64,000 bases of DNA, from assembly GCA_963931925.1 (NCBI GenBank), contig OZ007567.1:83774677-83838676 (forward strand), written 5' to 3'. Positions 11,701 through 21,254 of the stretch are shown here, one piece after another. This DNA comes from Onchidella celtica (Eukaryota; Mollusca; Gastropoda; Systellommatophora; Onchidiidae). The translations under genes and the position numbers were made by a program. The stretch's first letter is position 1. The number at the start of each line of letters is the position of its first letter. Under the pieces are notes generated by a model, which worked only from the letters and a program-made list of their open reading frames with translations, had not been told where the DNA came from and did not search any database.

Positions 11701-14700
11701 GGGTGTTCAGAGAGTCTGTTAGATCCAAGCTACGATTTTGCGTACCGGTCTGCATAACAGCTGGTTCAGGAACAAGCATTATCTGATTTGTCTGGTCATT
11801 CACATTTAAGTCATTATTTGTCGGCGAAGGAGCCGCTTCATTCGGAACAGTAAGCGATGTAGTCATGTCTCCAGGTGGTGCCAGGTGGCGCAGAGCCACT
11901 GTTGTCTCCCTCCCATCACGAAGTCTGACTTGAGCATACAGAGGATTGCAATCCAACAGTTCAACCTCATCTACCAAGGGGTCATACTTCGAAGTCCTCA
12001 CGTTTCTTCTCATGAGCACAGTACCGGGAGTAGTTAACCAACTTGGAAGAGTTATACCAGTTGTGGATTTCCTGTTATAGCGAAATATTCTCTCGTGCGG
12101 AGTTTCGTTTGTGGCGGTACATAGAAGAGATCTTAGGGAATGAAGTGAATCTGTGAGAACGAGCTCCCACTGATGGGTCTCTAGGCCACGAGACCTCAGC
12201 GCAAGCGTTATTGTCTTCCAGAGCGTGCCGTTCAATCTTTCCACTTGCCCATTAGCTCTAGGGTTGTACGGAGTAGTCCGACTAGTAGCTATACCTTTGT
12301 TGTGAAGGAAGTCCTTGAGCTCACTAGACATGAAGTTAGCGCCCCTATCAGAGTGCACATAGGATGGCATTCCAAACAGAGAGAAGAGTTGACAAAAGCA
12401 TTTGATTATAGTTGAGGCGTTCATATCAGTACATGGAAAAGCAAAGGGGAAGCGGGAGTACTCATCAATCATTGTCAGAAGGTACTTGTTCCTCGAGGAA
12501 GAAGGCAAAGGCCCTTTAAAATCCACGCTAAGGAGTTCAAAAGGCTGAGTGGCCTTGATAAGGTTAGCATCAGTCGATTTGTAAAAGGAAGGCTTTAGTT
12601 CACAGCAGGTTCTACAGTTTGCACACACTCTCTTCACTTCATCTAGTGAATAAGGGAGGTTCCTGCATTTGACGAAATGCATCATCCTCGTAACCCCAGG
12701 ATGGGATAGTGTGCTGTGGAGATCTTGCAGTATTTCGGCGTTCGAGTTAGCAGTAGAACAGTACCCCCTCGAGAGAGCGTCTGCTGCATGGTTTTCTTTG
12801 CCAGGTCTGTATACTATGTCATAGCTGTAGCACGACAGTTCAATTCTCCATCTCTGGATTTTGTCATTTTTCACCTTTCCTTTCTGAGCGTTATTGTACA
12901 TAAAAGCGACGCTTTTCTGGTCAGTCACAAGTTGGAAATGTTTTCCCAGCAAATAATGTTTCCACTTCCGGAGAGCCTCCACAATGGCATATGCCTCTTT
13001 CTCGACAGATGAATGTTTCCTTTCACTATGATTTAGTGTTCTTGAAAAGAAAGCAACAGGTCTCCCATTCTGATTCAGGGTAGCTGCTATCGCTATGTCA
13101 GAAGCATCCGTTTCGACCACAAGAGGGATATCCTGGTCAATGGTTGTAACAGCAGCATTCTCTATCTCTCTCTTCAACAGTTCAAAAGCACATTTCACTT
13201 TCTTTGGTAATGGAAAAGTGTGGTTGTTGACAAGAGGGTGTATTTTGTCAGAAAAGTTTGGGATCCAAGAAGAGTAGTAGGCAAACATGCCTACAACCCG
13301 TCGTTGTGATTTTGCGTCATGAGGATCAGCCAGATCTCGCAGCGGTTGTAGTCTGTCAGGGTCAGGTTTGATGCTGCCCTTGGAAACCAGGAACCCAAGC
13401 AGCTTGATTTCTCTGGCGGAAAGGATGCTCTTGTCCTCATTGAAAGTTATGCAGTACTCAGCGGCACACTTCATAAAGTGAGAGAAGTTTTCATCATGCT
13501 CCTTCTGATTTCTACCGCAAATAGTGACATTGTCTAAATATGCGAAAGTGTCTTTAATTTTCTCATTTCTGACGAGGCCGCCAATGATGCGTTGAAAGCA
13601 AGCGACTCCATTAGTGACGCCGAATGGAATACGTTTGAACTGGTAGAGGTTTCCACTGGCCTCAAAGGCAGTGTAGAATTTCTCTTCCTCCTTTATGGGA
13701 ATTTGGTGGTAGGCACTGCGAAGGTCTACTGTACTGTACACCTCATCCTTTGCAAGTTGCCTCTCGAGCAGGGCATTTTGATCGGGGATGCCGTTGAAAA
13801 CCACAGAAGAAGCATTTGGAACTGATTGCAGCTGATAGTGTATCACTCTCGTCGATGGCTGGAGTGGTGGTACTGCCGCAGGGCACTGATGATGAAGCTG
13901 GTACATTGTTGTATGTCTGGGATTGTTTTTCGGCCATTTCTAGCGATCTAGCTTGATCAAAAGCAGTAGACAAGTCTAATGTCTTATTCTCAAGGAGTCT
14001 TTGTCTGATTTGACTTGAAGAGAGGCCACAGATGAAAGCGTCTCGGATGAAATCATCCCTGTTTTTGTCGGCTGAAACAGCTTTGAACTCACACTCTTTT
14101 GCAAGAATCTTCAGTCTCTGTAAGAATTGGTCAAGTGTCTGCCCTGGTTCTTGTTTGGTAGTTGTTAAGATGTGCCGAGCGAATATTTCATTTCCAGGTT
14201 TAACATAAATGTTTTTCAGGACTTCCACGGCAGAGGCAAAGGTGGGACAATCGATGATGTATTCATATACAAAGGGGTCAACGAAGTTTATCAGCAAGTC
14301 AAGTTCATCAAGAGTAGGAGTGGAAGATTGTTGTCGTAGAGATGACGGGAAATTGTTGAAAGTTCGCAGCCAGTGATTCCAGCGTTTGGATGCGTCTGGT
14401 GTGTTTGGGTCCGCGTTGAACCTCTCAGGTCGGAGAAAACGCTCCATGTTGAAATGTTGAATAAATTGATATGAATAAATTGAAAGCGGAGAGTCTGAAG
14501 TCTGTTTTAGCCAATTATCTTGGCTTTATTCAACATTCAACTGTAGTAGGATCAGAAGCATGATCCAGTTATAATCCTTCTACCGAGCAATGGCGCTAGG
14601 AAGGACGAAATCGTTTATTGCAACGTCTGTGACGTCATCTCCGCACAGTGGTATTCATTAGTGGTGCGTTATTGTTCAACACAAGCAGATAGCAGATAGT

Positions 14701-17700
14701 TAGACAAACAGATAAAACAAACAGTACATGACGAGCGATTAAAGTAACACAAAGCACATAAACATAGCAACATCACGACAATCATTATTTCTCAAATGTA
14801 GCATGTGTTTTAAATAACAGGAAAGAGAAGAATAAAAAATGCATGATTACATGATTCACTATTCTACACTGACTGAAAAATTGCAAATGTGTTAAAAAAT
14901 AATAAAGGATGAATATATAAAATACAGTAATGATTCCTCAATGATGAAATTATCTCAGATAATTACGTACGCTCTATTTCTGACAGGTACATGGGACAGC
15001 TTATATACATGTAAAGAAATCTAAAAAGTATCTGAGATGATAACCAAACAAGTAAACTATGACAAAACTGAGGGCTGAGCAAATTAACCGAAATCAAATA
15101 ATTTATTAAAATTTCATGTAACTGACTACCTAATTGGGTAGGTAACACACATGTAGTTTGGCTGTCTGTCTGAATAGAGCACTGGGTGATGATAGGTTGA
15201 TTTCTCTTGCAGTTACTGTGGACTTGAATGCTTTAGTCAAGAGAGTGGAAAGTATGTTTGTTCCTATAACTTCTGCTCATCAACTGTATGCATTTAAAAG
15301 TGTGAAATAATGTACAAATTTTGTAAGTACTAAGAGCTTCTATAAAAACTTTCGAACAGTAGATTCATGTGGTCATTATATATAATCAAAGATTTACCTT
15401 CCTTCCATCCTCATAATCCATTATGCCCAGCTGAGGGGATATTGTTGTAACTGGGGATTGAATTTGTATTTCACAATCAGTATCAAATAGCTCAGTGAGT
15501 CCCATGCAACAATTTACGGACAAAGTACTGATTAAAAATAAAATGATCCCACACAGAAAGCAAGCACTAAATGGTATTAACTTTACAAAGGTTGGCAATT
15601 GCCATAATTTTTCAACAAAAGAGAGAATTTCAAAATTAATGACGTGACAAGAGCATTATCATGAAATAATGGACATCATTGAGGTACTTAATAAATTTGT
15701 TACAAATGGTACTGCTGCTGCAAATCTCTGAATGTGCAAATCCACACATCTTAATTATGTTTAATGTCATCTGGACTCATTCTTTAAATTCTTATCAGTC
15801 TGAATAGCTGACTTGCCAAAATGGTTTTACACAGACCTAGAAGATGGTCAGGAAAAATATAACATATTTGTTCTTGCAATCATGAAACACTTCATTATTA
15901 TACTATACGTAGGCACTCTAGGGAAATGGTCCACATGTCACGCTCCGCACTTTTGAGATAGAGCCAAAATAGGTGGACAGGGACTACCCGGTCCTATATC
16001 AGTTTTCGGCATTAGATTCCTCAGACATTTCTTTATGCCTGGGGAAAAGGATTTTAATGATCTGCGCCTATATATATATCTATGTGTTGGTGTTTTTTGT
16101 TTTTTTTTCATTTTTTTCAGATCCAATCTAATGGTCTCTTAAATTTATGTAAGCTTAGACGCATTTTTCTCAAAAATGACTTTTTTTTCCCAGCTTCCCT
16201 ACTTGAAATAGCCATAACTTGGTCAGTTTTCAACATTTTTACACGAAATAAGGTTCATTCTTCTCAGGACAATTTGTATTTTCACAGTATACCCGAACTC
16301 AATTTTGAAAAAATTGGCAATGTGGACCATTTCCCTAGAGTGCCTCACAAGTCACATATAATAACATTTTACACATTTAAATCTATCTTCAAGTAAATTT
16401 TGTGTATACTTACATGGATAAGCAGCTATTCTTGGTTTGGCACTGGATATTGCCTTAAGAAATGTTGATTTCCCTGCATTAGGGAACCTGGATTAGGATT
16501 TAAAAAACGACAACAAAAAAAAAACTATAAAAAGTACAGTCAGAATGAATTTATTGTTTAAACTGCATACAAATGTACAAAATATAACCTGTTTGAGATT
16601 CATACCAATAAAAAAAATCCCTATAAAGCCACCAATTGCTAAGTCCATTGAATCACTTTGACCCAACATCTTGCAAAGACCACTTTGTAAAATGTGGCAG
16701 GTCATCTTCCCCAGTTACCAAAACATTATTTAGACTCCATAATTCTTTGCCCACCCCCTCCCCCTCTCCATATTTATCATATTTAATCCATGTAATTTCT
16801 AGCATCTAAGGCTATTCAATAGACAAAAAAACAAACGCAGATCTTAATCAAATACTGCAGGCAAGCTGACTGAGTGTTGTTTTACTGATGTGAAAAGGTG
16901 TCCACTACATGAAGATACTGTGAGTGGCATGGAAATTAAAATGAAAAACCTGGCTCACCCAATCAAGCCTACATCTGCTAATAATTTCAGCTCCAAACCA
17001 ATCAAATTTCTCTCTCCTTTAAGGCCTAAGAATTTTGTGTTGCTGTTGCCTCCCTTGCCACCTTCAGCTGCTATACAAATATCCCCATCTTTGTTCAGGT
17101 CCACTGCGAGACAGCAATGAGGTAAACTGAGGTCAACAATGCCATGCTTGTAATGACACTAAATAAACATTTAAACAATACAATCGTAACAATGCCCCCC
17201 CCCCCCAAAAAAAAATTACAAAGCTAAACATCACCCATACATTAAATCTTAACATTCTCAATCCTTTTAGTTTTACATCAAAAAAAAAAAAGAAGAAAAA
17301 GGAATTAACTGAAATTTATTATGATGACACACACATATTATCAAACAATTGTGAAACCATAACTGTAAAGCAATTTCTAGTGAATGCCATTTAGGATTGT
17401 CAGATCACAAGTAAGAATAAGCTGGAATTTTGACCCTTCAAAACAAAATAATGCTACTTAAAAAAAGTGAAAGGATTTAATTACCTGTTTTGCCATCTGG
17501 ATGGTGAACTATGACGCCCACTGGAACATTTATGTGCAAGTTAGTTCCCTTGTCACCAAGTAAATGAAATTTGCTTGAGGAGAAGAAAATAAGGATGAAC
17601 ATCCAATGTATGATTCTGGCATAAACTGGTACCAATATAAGTAGTGGGCAGGGGTCATTTTCATTCCTAATGTTCAAATAATAGTCTTTGACCTCCTGTC

Positions 17701-18222
17701 TTTATTAAATAAAAAATACATTTCCTTTTACAGTTGTAGCAAAACTATAAATAATATTACAAATAGTAATACTGAATTACTTAGTTTGAAAAAAAAAATA
17801 TCTTCTAATTAATCCATAACAGTTAATAACCCTTTTTGCTGGGCAAGGGTCTCTTCAGTAGTTGAGAATCTTATAAAAATGTTGCAACTGGAAATGACTT
17901 TTAATGTTTTCTTTATGAGCAAGGTTAATCAAGCAGCTTGCCAAAGAGATCTGACACATGAACTTAAAGGTAAATTTTCTCAATGTTAAAAAACGACATT
18001 AAGATATAATTAGTTGACAACTTACTCACTATTTTCACCGGCCCCGGCACGGCAAATCTGGCGAGGATAAATTTTCAACACCCTCTTCAAAGTCTTAACT
18101 TTTTGGTTTGCCATAATTATGACTTGACCACCATCACCACCAAAACCACCAAATTTTGGAAGACCCTGGCCCCCTGCACCTCCGTAGACTTGCATTTGTA
18201 GATAGTCCACAAATGAAGATTT
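8480..18222 (-). CDS. GTPBP10: GTP-binding protein 10 (Obg-family GTPase), exons 2-9
   Basis: This is the minus-strand gene for GTPBP10/ObgH2, an Obg-type GTPase known to act in assembly of the mitochondrial large ribosomal subunit. Eight exons with GT-AG borders and matching phases give the Obg glycine-rich N-terminal domain, the G1 loop GFPNAGKS, switch region [10 protein letters not shown]3 DLPG, G4 NKID and a charged C-terminal tail. Order and spacing match the vertebrate protein closely. The coding exons are 18026-18222, 17485-17573, 16959-17103, 16414-16487, 15398-15450, 10844-11029, 9238-9361 and 8480-8721. The first exon, with the start codon and any mitochondrial presequence, is not assigned. 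Intron 6 (15,397 to 11,030) hosts a gypsy retrotransposon and intron 5 a MITE. The G5 position, usually SA in this family, reads AA. Confidence 0.93.
9238..9361 (-). CDS. GTPBP10: GTPBP10 exon 8 (G4 motif)
   Basis: Acceptor CTTCAG and donor GTACAT. It contains the guanine-specificity motif NKID within [15 protein letters not shown]. Phase 0 in, phase 1 out. Confidence 0.92.
10844..11029 (-). CDS. GTPBP10: GTPBP10 exon 7 (G3 motif)
   Basis: Acceptor GCTCCAG and donor GTATGT; 62 complete codons. It begins [14 protein letters not shown], containing the DxxG motif of G3, and continues with [13 protein letters not shown], near-identical in layout to the human protein. The exon lies just left of the gypsy element inserted in intron 6. 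Confidence 0.95.
11089..11093. repeat. target-site duplication of gypsy element (left)
   Basis: ATCAT directly precedes the left LTR and is repeated directly after the right LTR at 14781-14785. A 5-bp duplication is normal for this class. Confidence 0.9.
11094..11407 (-). repeat. gypsy 3' LTR
   Basis: 314 bp, identical base for base to 14467-14780. On the element strand it begins TGTCGTGATG and ends ATATCA. It lies next to the polypurine tract. Confidence 0.93.
11408..11422 (-). promoter_or_regulatory. polypurine tract of gypsy element
   Basis: On the element strand the bases immediately before the 3' LTR are GAGGGGGGAAGAA, a typical plus-strand priming tract for LTR elements. Confidence 0.8.
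11561..13755 (-). pseudogene. gypsy pol remnant (RT palm onward, RNase H, integrase)
   Basis: The frame is open to the stop at 11561. It starts inside RT at [14 protein letters not shown], then has the active-site strand [11 protein letters not shown] (YLDN where YLDD is commonest), RNase H ([16 protein letters not shown]-like end), the integrase HHCC region ([11 protein letters not shown] and CANCRTC) and the integrase core with D (VDFKGP), D (HSDRGANF) and E (NGQVERLNG). The C-terminus is Pro/Arg-rich ([17 protein letters not shown]). Codons read upstream of about 13755 in this frame are an out-of-frame reading of gag, not pol. Protease and RT N-terminus are missing, so the product is not a complete polyprotein. 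Confidence 0.88.
13743..14447 (-). CDS. gypsy gag-like protein (C-terminally truncated)
   Basis: A 234-codon frame whose ATG lies only 19 nt after the 5' LTR. The middle matches the retrotransposon gag (capsid) domain ([33 protein letters not shown]). Near the end is a CCHC knuckle ([14 protein letters not shown]). The frame stops at 13743, right where sequence changes to reverse transcriptase, so a second knuckle and the rest of gag-pol have been lost. Confidence 0.85.
   Translation of the reverse strand: MERFLRPERFNADPNTPDASKRWNHWLRTFNNFPSSLRQQSSTPTLDELDLLINFVDPFVYEYIIDCPTFASAVEVLKNIYVKPGNEIFARHILTTTKQEPGQTLDQFLQRLKILAKECEFKAVSADKNRDDFIRDAFICGLSSSQIRQRLLENKTLDLSTAFDQARSLEMAEKQSQTYNNVPASSSVPCGSTTTPAIDESDTLSAAISSKCFFCGFQRHPRSKCPAREATCKG
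14448..14466 (-). promoter_or_regulatory. gypsy primer-binding region, probable self-primer target
   Basis: The 19 nt between 5' LTR and gag read AUUUAUUCAACAUUUCAAC in the RNA. They do not look like a tRNA 3' end complement, but 13 nt pair perfectly with an LTR segment at 14525-14542 that should lie at the start of the transcript. A TATAAC box about 31 nt upstream of that segment supports this placement. Confidence 0.6.
14467..14780 (-). repeat. gypsy 5' LTR
   Basis: Identical to the left LTR. On the element strand it holds TATAAC (14573-14568), then AGTTGAATGTTGAATAAAG beginning at 14542, which includes an AATAAA poly(A) signal. The predicted transcript start therefore falls at the beginning of this segment. 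Confidence 0.93.
14781..14785. repeat. target-site duplication of gypsy element (right)
   Basis: ATCAT, identical to 11089-11093. Confidence 0.9.
15398..15450 (-). CDS. GTPBP10: GTPBP10 exon 6 (switch I region)
   Basis: 53-bp exon with acceptor CCCAG and donor GTAAAT. With the last base of the exon before, it gives [18 protein letters not shown], aligning with human FTTLKPELGKIMYSDFK. Confidence 0.92.
15911..16345. mobile_element. MITE with 26-bp perfect terminal inverted repeats
   Basis: The ends 15911-15936 (AGGCACTCTAGGG...) and 16320-16345 (...CCCTAGAGTGCCT) are perfect inverted copies over 26 bp. The 435-bp body has no coding capacity and is noncoding/T-rich. No clear target duplication is visible next to the repeats. 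It sits in GTPBP10 intron 5. The superfamily is not determined. Confidence 0.75.
16414..16487 (-). CDS. GTPBP10: GTPBP10 exon 5 (P-loop, G1)
   Basis: Acceptor AATCCAG and donor GTAAGT. It encodes [24 protein letters not shown], including the nucleotide-binding P-loop. Phase 2 in, phase 1 out. Confidence 0.95.
16959..17103 (-). CDS. GTPBP10: GTPBP10 exon 4 (end of Obg fold)
   Basis: Acceptor CTCGCAG and donor GTGAGC. It encodes [18 protein letters not shown] followed by [13 protein letters not shown], which leads into the G domain. Confidence 0.94.
17485..17573 (-). CDS. GTPBP10: GTPBP10 exon 3 (Obg fold)
   Basis: Acceptor CCTCAAG and donor GTAATT. It encodes [19 protein letters not shown], the beta-strand part of the Obg N-terminal domain. 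Confidence 0.9.
18026..18222 (-). CDS. GTPBP10: GTPBP10 exon 2 (glycine-rich Obg fold)
   Basis: Acceptor AACTTACAG and strong donor GTAAGT. It encodes [18 protein letters not shown] and then [19 protein letters not shown], matching human GTPBP10 (FIDKLRLFTRGGSGG). The exon enters in phase 0, which constrains what exon 1 may be. Confidence 0.93.
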
Positions 18223-18648
18223 CTGTAAGTTATAAGAGATGAATAAAAACACATGTCGGTCATTGTTGGTTCCTTTTTTTCCATGACACAATATTTTCAT
18301 CTGTCTTAAAAACACATTCACTGATTCAGTGCAATATATTTTTCACGTCCTGGATTTCTTTGATTCTGAAAACAGTCCAATCCACTTATGGATCCACACA
18401 TGGCTTTTATCAACATTTTGGGTAATTTGACACAATTTTTAAGTCCAAGCCTGTTCCTTTTTAATGCTACTAAATATTCCCCCCTAATTTGATGCATTGT
18501 TCCACTCTTCCTCTTTTTTGAAGACATTTCTCCCCGACCAGAGCACAGCAAGTGCACTACATCTACTACTGTACTGCCGAAAACACCCACGCAACTCCCC
18601 ACATAAAAGTAAAAAGTCCTCTTTATTTCTTCTTGCAGTGCCTGCCAG

Positions 18649-18667
18649 GAGGGGTGGGTGGGGGATG
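18649..18667 (+). other. G-quadruplex-prone run
   Basis: GGGGTGGGTGGGGGATGGG fits the four-run G-quadruplex pattern with one-base loops. It lies upstream of GTPBP10 exon 2; no function is shown. Confidence 0.4.
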
Positions 18668-19410
18668 GGTGGACAAAAGGGATGACCCTTGGTTCCAATA
18701 ACATGAGTGTGGAGTGTGACACATAAGCGCACGGCAGCTAGTACAGAGTACTACGGATGTGTGTACTAATTTTTTTTTCACAAAGCATTCATGCACTGTT
18801 GACGCTAGGCCTTGGTCTAGATCTCTTGGTTAACTGCTGTAGAAACAGTCCAGCAGTAGTTAAAAAAATAAAGACTGCCCATTTGAAGTACAGCTACAGC
18901 ATCTTTCCGATATCGGCAAATGTTTGCCACGCAACTGCTCCATACAACAAGGATATATATATTGAAGGAACGGGTGACGGCATGCCGATAACTAGAAGGA
19001 ACAAGGGACATAACTGCATTATTTATTGGACATTTTTACCGTAATAGCGATATTTGATCTCCGCTGCATATTTTTGTGTTCTCTTCCGCCACTAATCTGT
19101 TATTTCGACTTTCTCTTTACTTGATGCAATTCAGATGGACTGTTTGATCTCGAGATATTAGGATTGCACTGTATTTGTTTTGTCACATGAATTTTAAAGA
19201 CTCTTTTATGTCTTTTAGTTTCACAATGATTGGTATTATGGTATCTTAATCTTCAAGGGTTGTAGGACGGGAGGAGACTGATGGATCCTGTCAGTGTACA
19301 TCGATGTCATTTAACACTATTATGAGCATGCAATTATTGAAATCAAGGCTGATTTATGAACATGCTAAACAAACTGCAACTGGTATTATATGATAAGATG
19401 GCAAGCCTGC

Positions 19411-19600
19411 ATTATTATTATTATTATTATTTTATATAGCGCATATCCATTTTTAAAATGCTCTATGCGCTTTACAGAAGAAACCTGTCAACCACAGAGC
19501 AGAATGGAGCGCCAGCGAAGCGCTCAACACACTACACTGCTTCTTTCTCTCTCCCTGTCTCGCTCACTCTCTCTCTATCTCAGAGCAAATTGTGAAACAA
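19411..19600 (-). repeat. SINE-like element with ATT-repeat tail
   Basis: On the minus strand the sequence ends TATGCGCTATATAAAATAAT followed by more AAT repeats. This TAAAGCGC...GCGCTATATAAA tail type recurs in SINEs and LINEs of many marine invertebrates. The 5' limit is not clear; a CT-rich stretch lies at 19,540-19,585. Confidence 0.45.
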
Positions 19601-20305
19601 CCTGTTAGGCGCAGTACACAACTCACAACAGTTCACAACTTACAATACAAATAATATTTGAATATTTATTAATAATAATATATATTTAATAATGAATAAT
19701 AAATTTTGTTGTTGCTGGTGGGGGGATGATATGGATAAATTTTAATCTATTATTAGTATTAATTTCAATTTTGCTCGGAGGGGTGAGGGCCTATAGGGAG
19801 CATTACCACTGTTTAATTGAACTTCAATTGAGCATGAGTATTAATAATAGGTGGACTGTGCATATCCACCATCTTTAGCAACCGGACCCACACATCACCA
19901 TGGCGACCGTGGCGTTGATTTTGATTTGTTGACAGATTTGCATTGCCACCCTCGAACCAACCAGCGTGAGCTAACAGTAGGTTGCTGCAGTAAACAATCA
20001 CAGTGGCACATGTATGTGTATGTTCATTGGGTGACGTTCGGTCAATTCTTTCACTTCCTTTCCCTTGTTTACACAGATAGTATTTTAGTAGGGACAGTGA
20101 CCCGACGCGTGAAAATATGGCTTGCATGTTGCGCGGTCAGCTTGACCTTGCATATTTGTACGCCCGTGCAGAGTAAATTTATAATGCATGGAAAATCGAT
20201 GCCGTATTTTGTCACCCATCGCAAGGTGAGGGTTTAAAAGTTCTTTCAAAGAAAAAGATAAAATTGGGGATGACTTCTGTGCGTCCTGACCATCCAGTCA
20301 AGATA

Positions 20306-20402
20306 CTAGATCTAGATCTAGAACTTTACTAGAAGTAGAAGCGGTTTCTTTTAAAAATTCCTACATCTTGTCTCTAACTCTAAGTCCAAATCTAGATCTA
20401 AA
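20306..20402. repeat. TCTAGATC-type palindromic simple sequence
   Basis: Overlapping copies of the palindromes AGATCT and TCTAGA occur at the two edges of this stretch, and a similar tract lies at 20,926-20,965. Such tracts are low-complexity and lack a known role. Confidence 0.4.
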
Positions 20403-21044
20403 CCGTTACCTAACCCTAATCTTATACAATATATTATCCTTACCTCAGCTCTAATTGTACGAATTCAATCAAAGTGGTCATTTTTTTTCCCCAAAATAAG
20501 TTATTTTACAAAAAAAAATTTTAAAAAATCATCATCTGTGCCACCACACAACACTTGTACGCAGAAGCAGTTTTCCATACATACACCCACACTTGATCAC
20601 CACCCCTCCTTAGTTAACGGAAGGACTTCCGAATGCCTTCCATAGTCCGAGTGAAAACAATACATAGCTACCCCGGCGGCTTTCCCTGATATGTCAATCT
20701 GACTACTGCCCAGACGAACATAGGCCTACGGCCTCGATGATACAAACTGACTAGACCCTCACGTCGTTACATAATACATATTAATCTGACAATCGACTAA
20801 TATAGCCTAGGTAAGTTGGGGTGGGAACAACCGAAAAAGCGCCGAAAAATAAAAGCATAGACGCCAGATGTCGATGACGGCGGATCACAACCTGTCATAG
20901 ACTACTGGATCAGTCTAGTCTCTCTATCTCTAGATCTAGATCTAGATTATCTAGATATAGATCTAGGCTATGTCATGTCTAATCAGGCTAGGGCCTACTT
21001 AAGTTTTTTTAAGAAGGCCTAGGCTACTTGATCACGCACGACTT

Positions 21045-21224
21045 TCATTTGGTTGCAGAACTTCCCATAAGCGAATGTATCATGATTACATTTTTAGCAC
21101 CCGTCGAATATTCGGATATTGTGGAAACTAAAGCTTTCAAACGGCAGTAGCAAAGACGATGCTTCTCATACAATCCAGACATCGCTTTGACTATGGAAGC
21201 CGCCATATTGGTCAACCACATGAA
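21045..21224 (-). CDS. candidate first exon or promoter region (ATGGCGGC start)
   Basis: On the minus strand CCAATATGGCGGCTTCC combines a CCAAT box with a YY1-type ATGGCGGC start, a pattern found at housekeeping gene starts. The frame reads MAASIVKAMSGLYEKHRL and stays open to 21045. A phase-0 donor (AAT|GTAATC, near 21090) would let it join GTPBP10 exon 2, giving a 39-residue leader. This is inference; a stronger donor (GTATGA) has the wrong phase, and the exon could belong to another gene. Confidence 0.28.
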   Translation of the reverse strand, partial: FMWLTNMAASIVKAMSGLYEKHRLCYCRLKALVSTISEYSTGAKNVIMIHSLMGSSATK

Positions 21225-21254
21225 ATTCAAAAGTTGAATTTGGCTCATAATCAA

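Larger units (their letters stand above)
11094..14780 (-). mobile_element. Ty3/gypsy LTR retrotransposon, internally deleted, in GTPBP10 intron 6
   Basis: Two identical 314-bp LTRs (11094-11407 and 14467-14780) with TG...CA ends, flanked by ATCAT, enclose gag and a partial pol on the minus strand. Identical LTRs indicate a recent insertion. The coding part is defective: the gag zinc knuckle runs directly into the palm of the reverse transcriptase, so protease and the RT fingers are absent. RNase H and integrase remain open, in the gypsy order RT-RH-IN, with no chromodomain or envelope seen. The 5' end lacks an obvious tRNA primer site but shows a self-complementary arrangement (see findings). 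The copy either moved using proteins from a complete relative or was deleted after insertion. Confidence 0.93.
18223..21044. other. GTPBP10 upstream or first-intron DNA, no exon confirmed
   Basis: No coding segment here can be joined to exon 2 in phase 0 with a good donor. A presequence-like start (MQAIFSRVGSLSLLKYYL) is encoded on the minus strand from 20127, but the donors nearby are in the wrong phase. TCTAGATC-rich tracts occur at 20,306-20,402 and 20,926-20,965. Confidence 0.4.

Noticed and set aside
13760..13906. N-terminal 50 codons of the open pol frame
   Set aside because: They are gag sequence read in another frame; the real RT similarity begins at about 13755.
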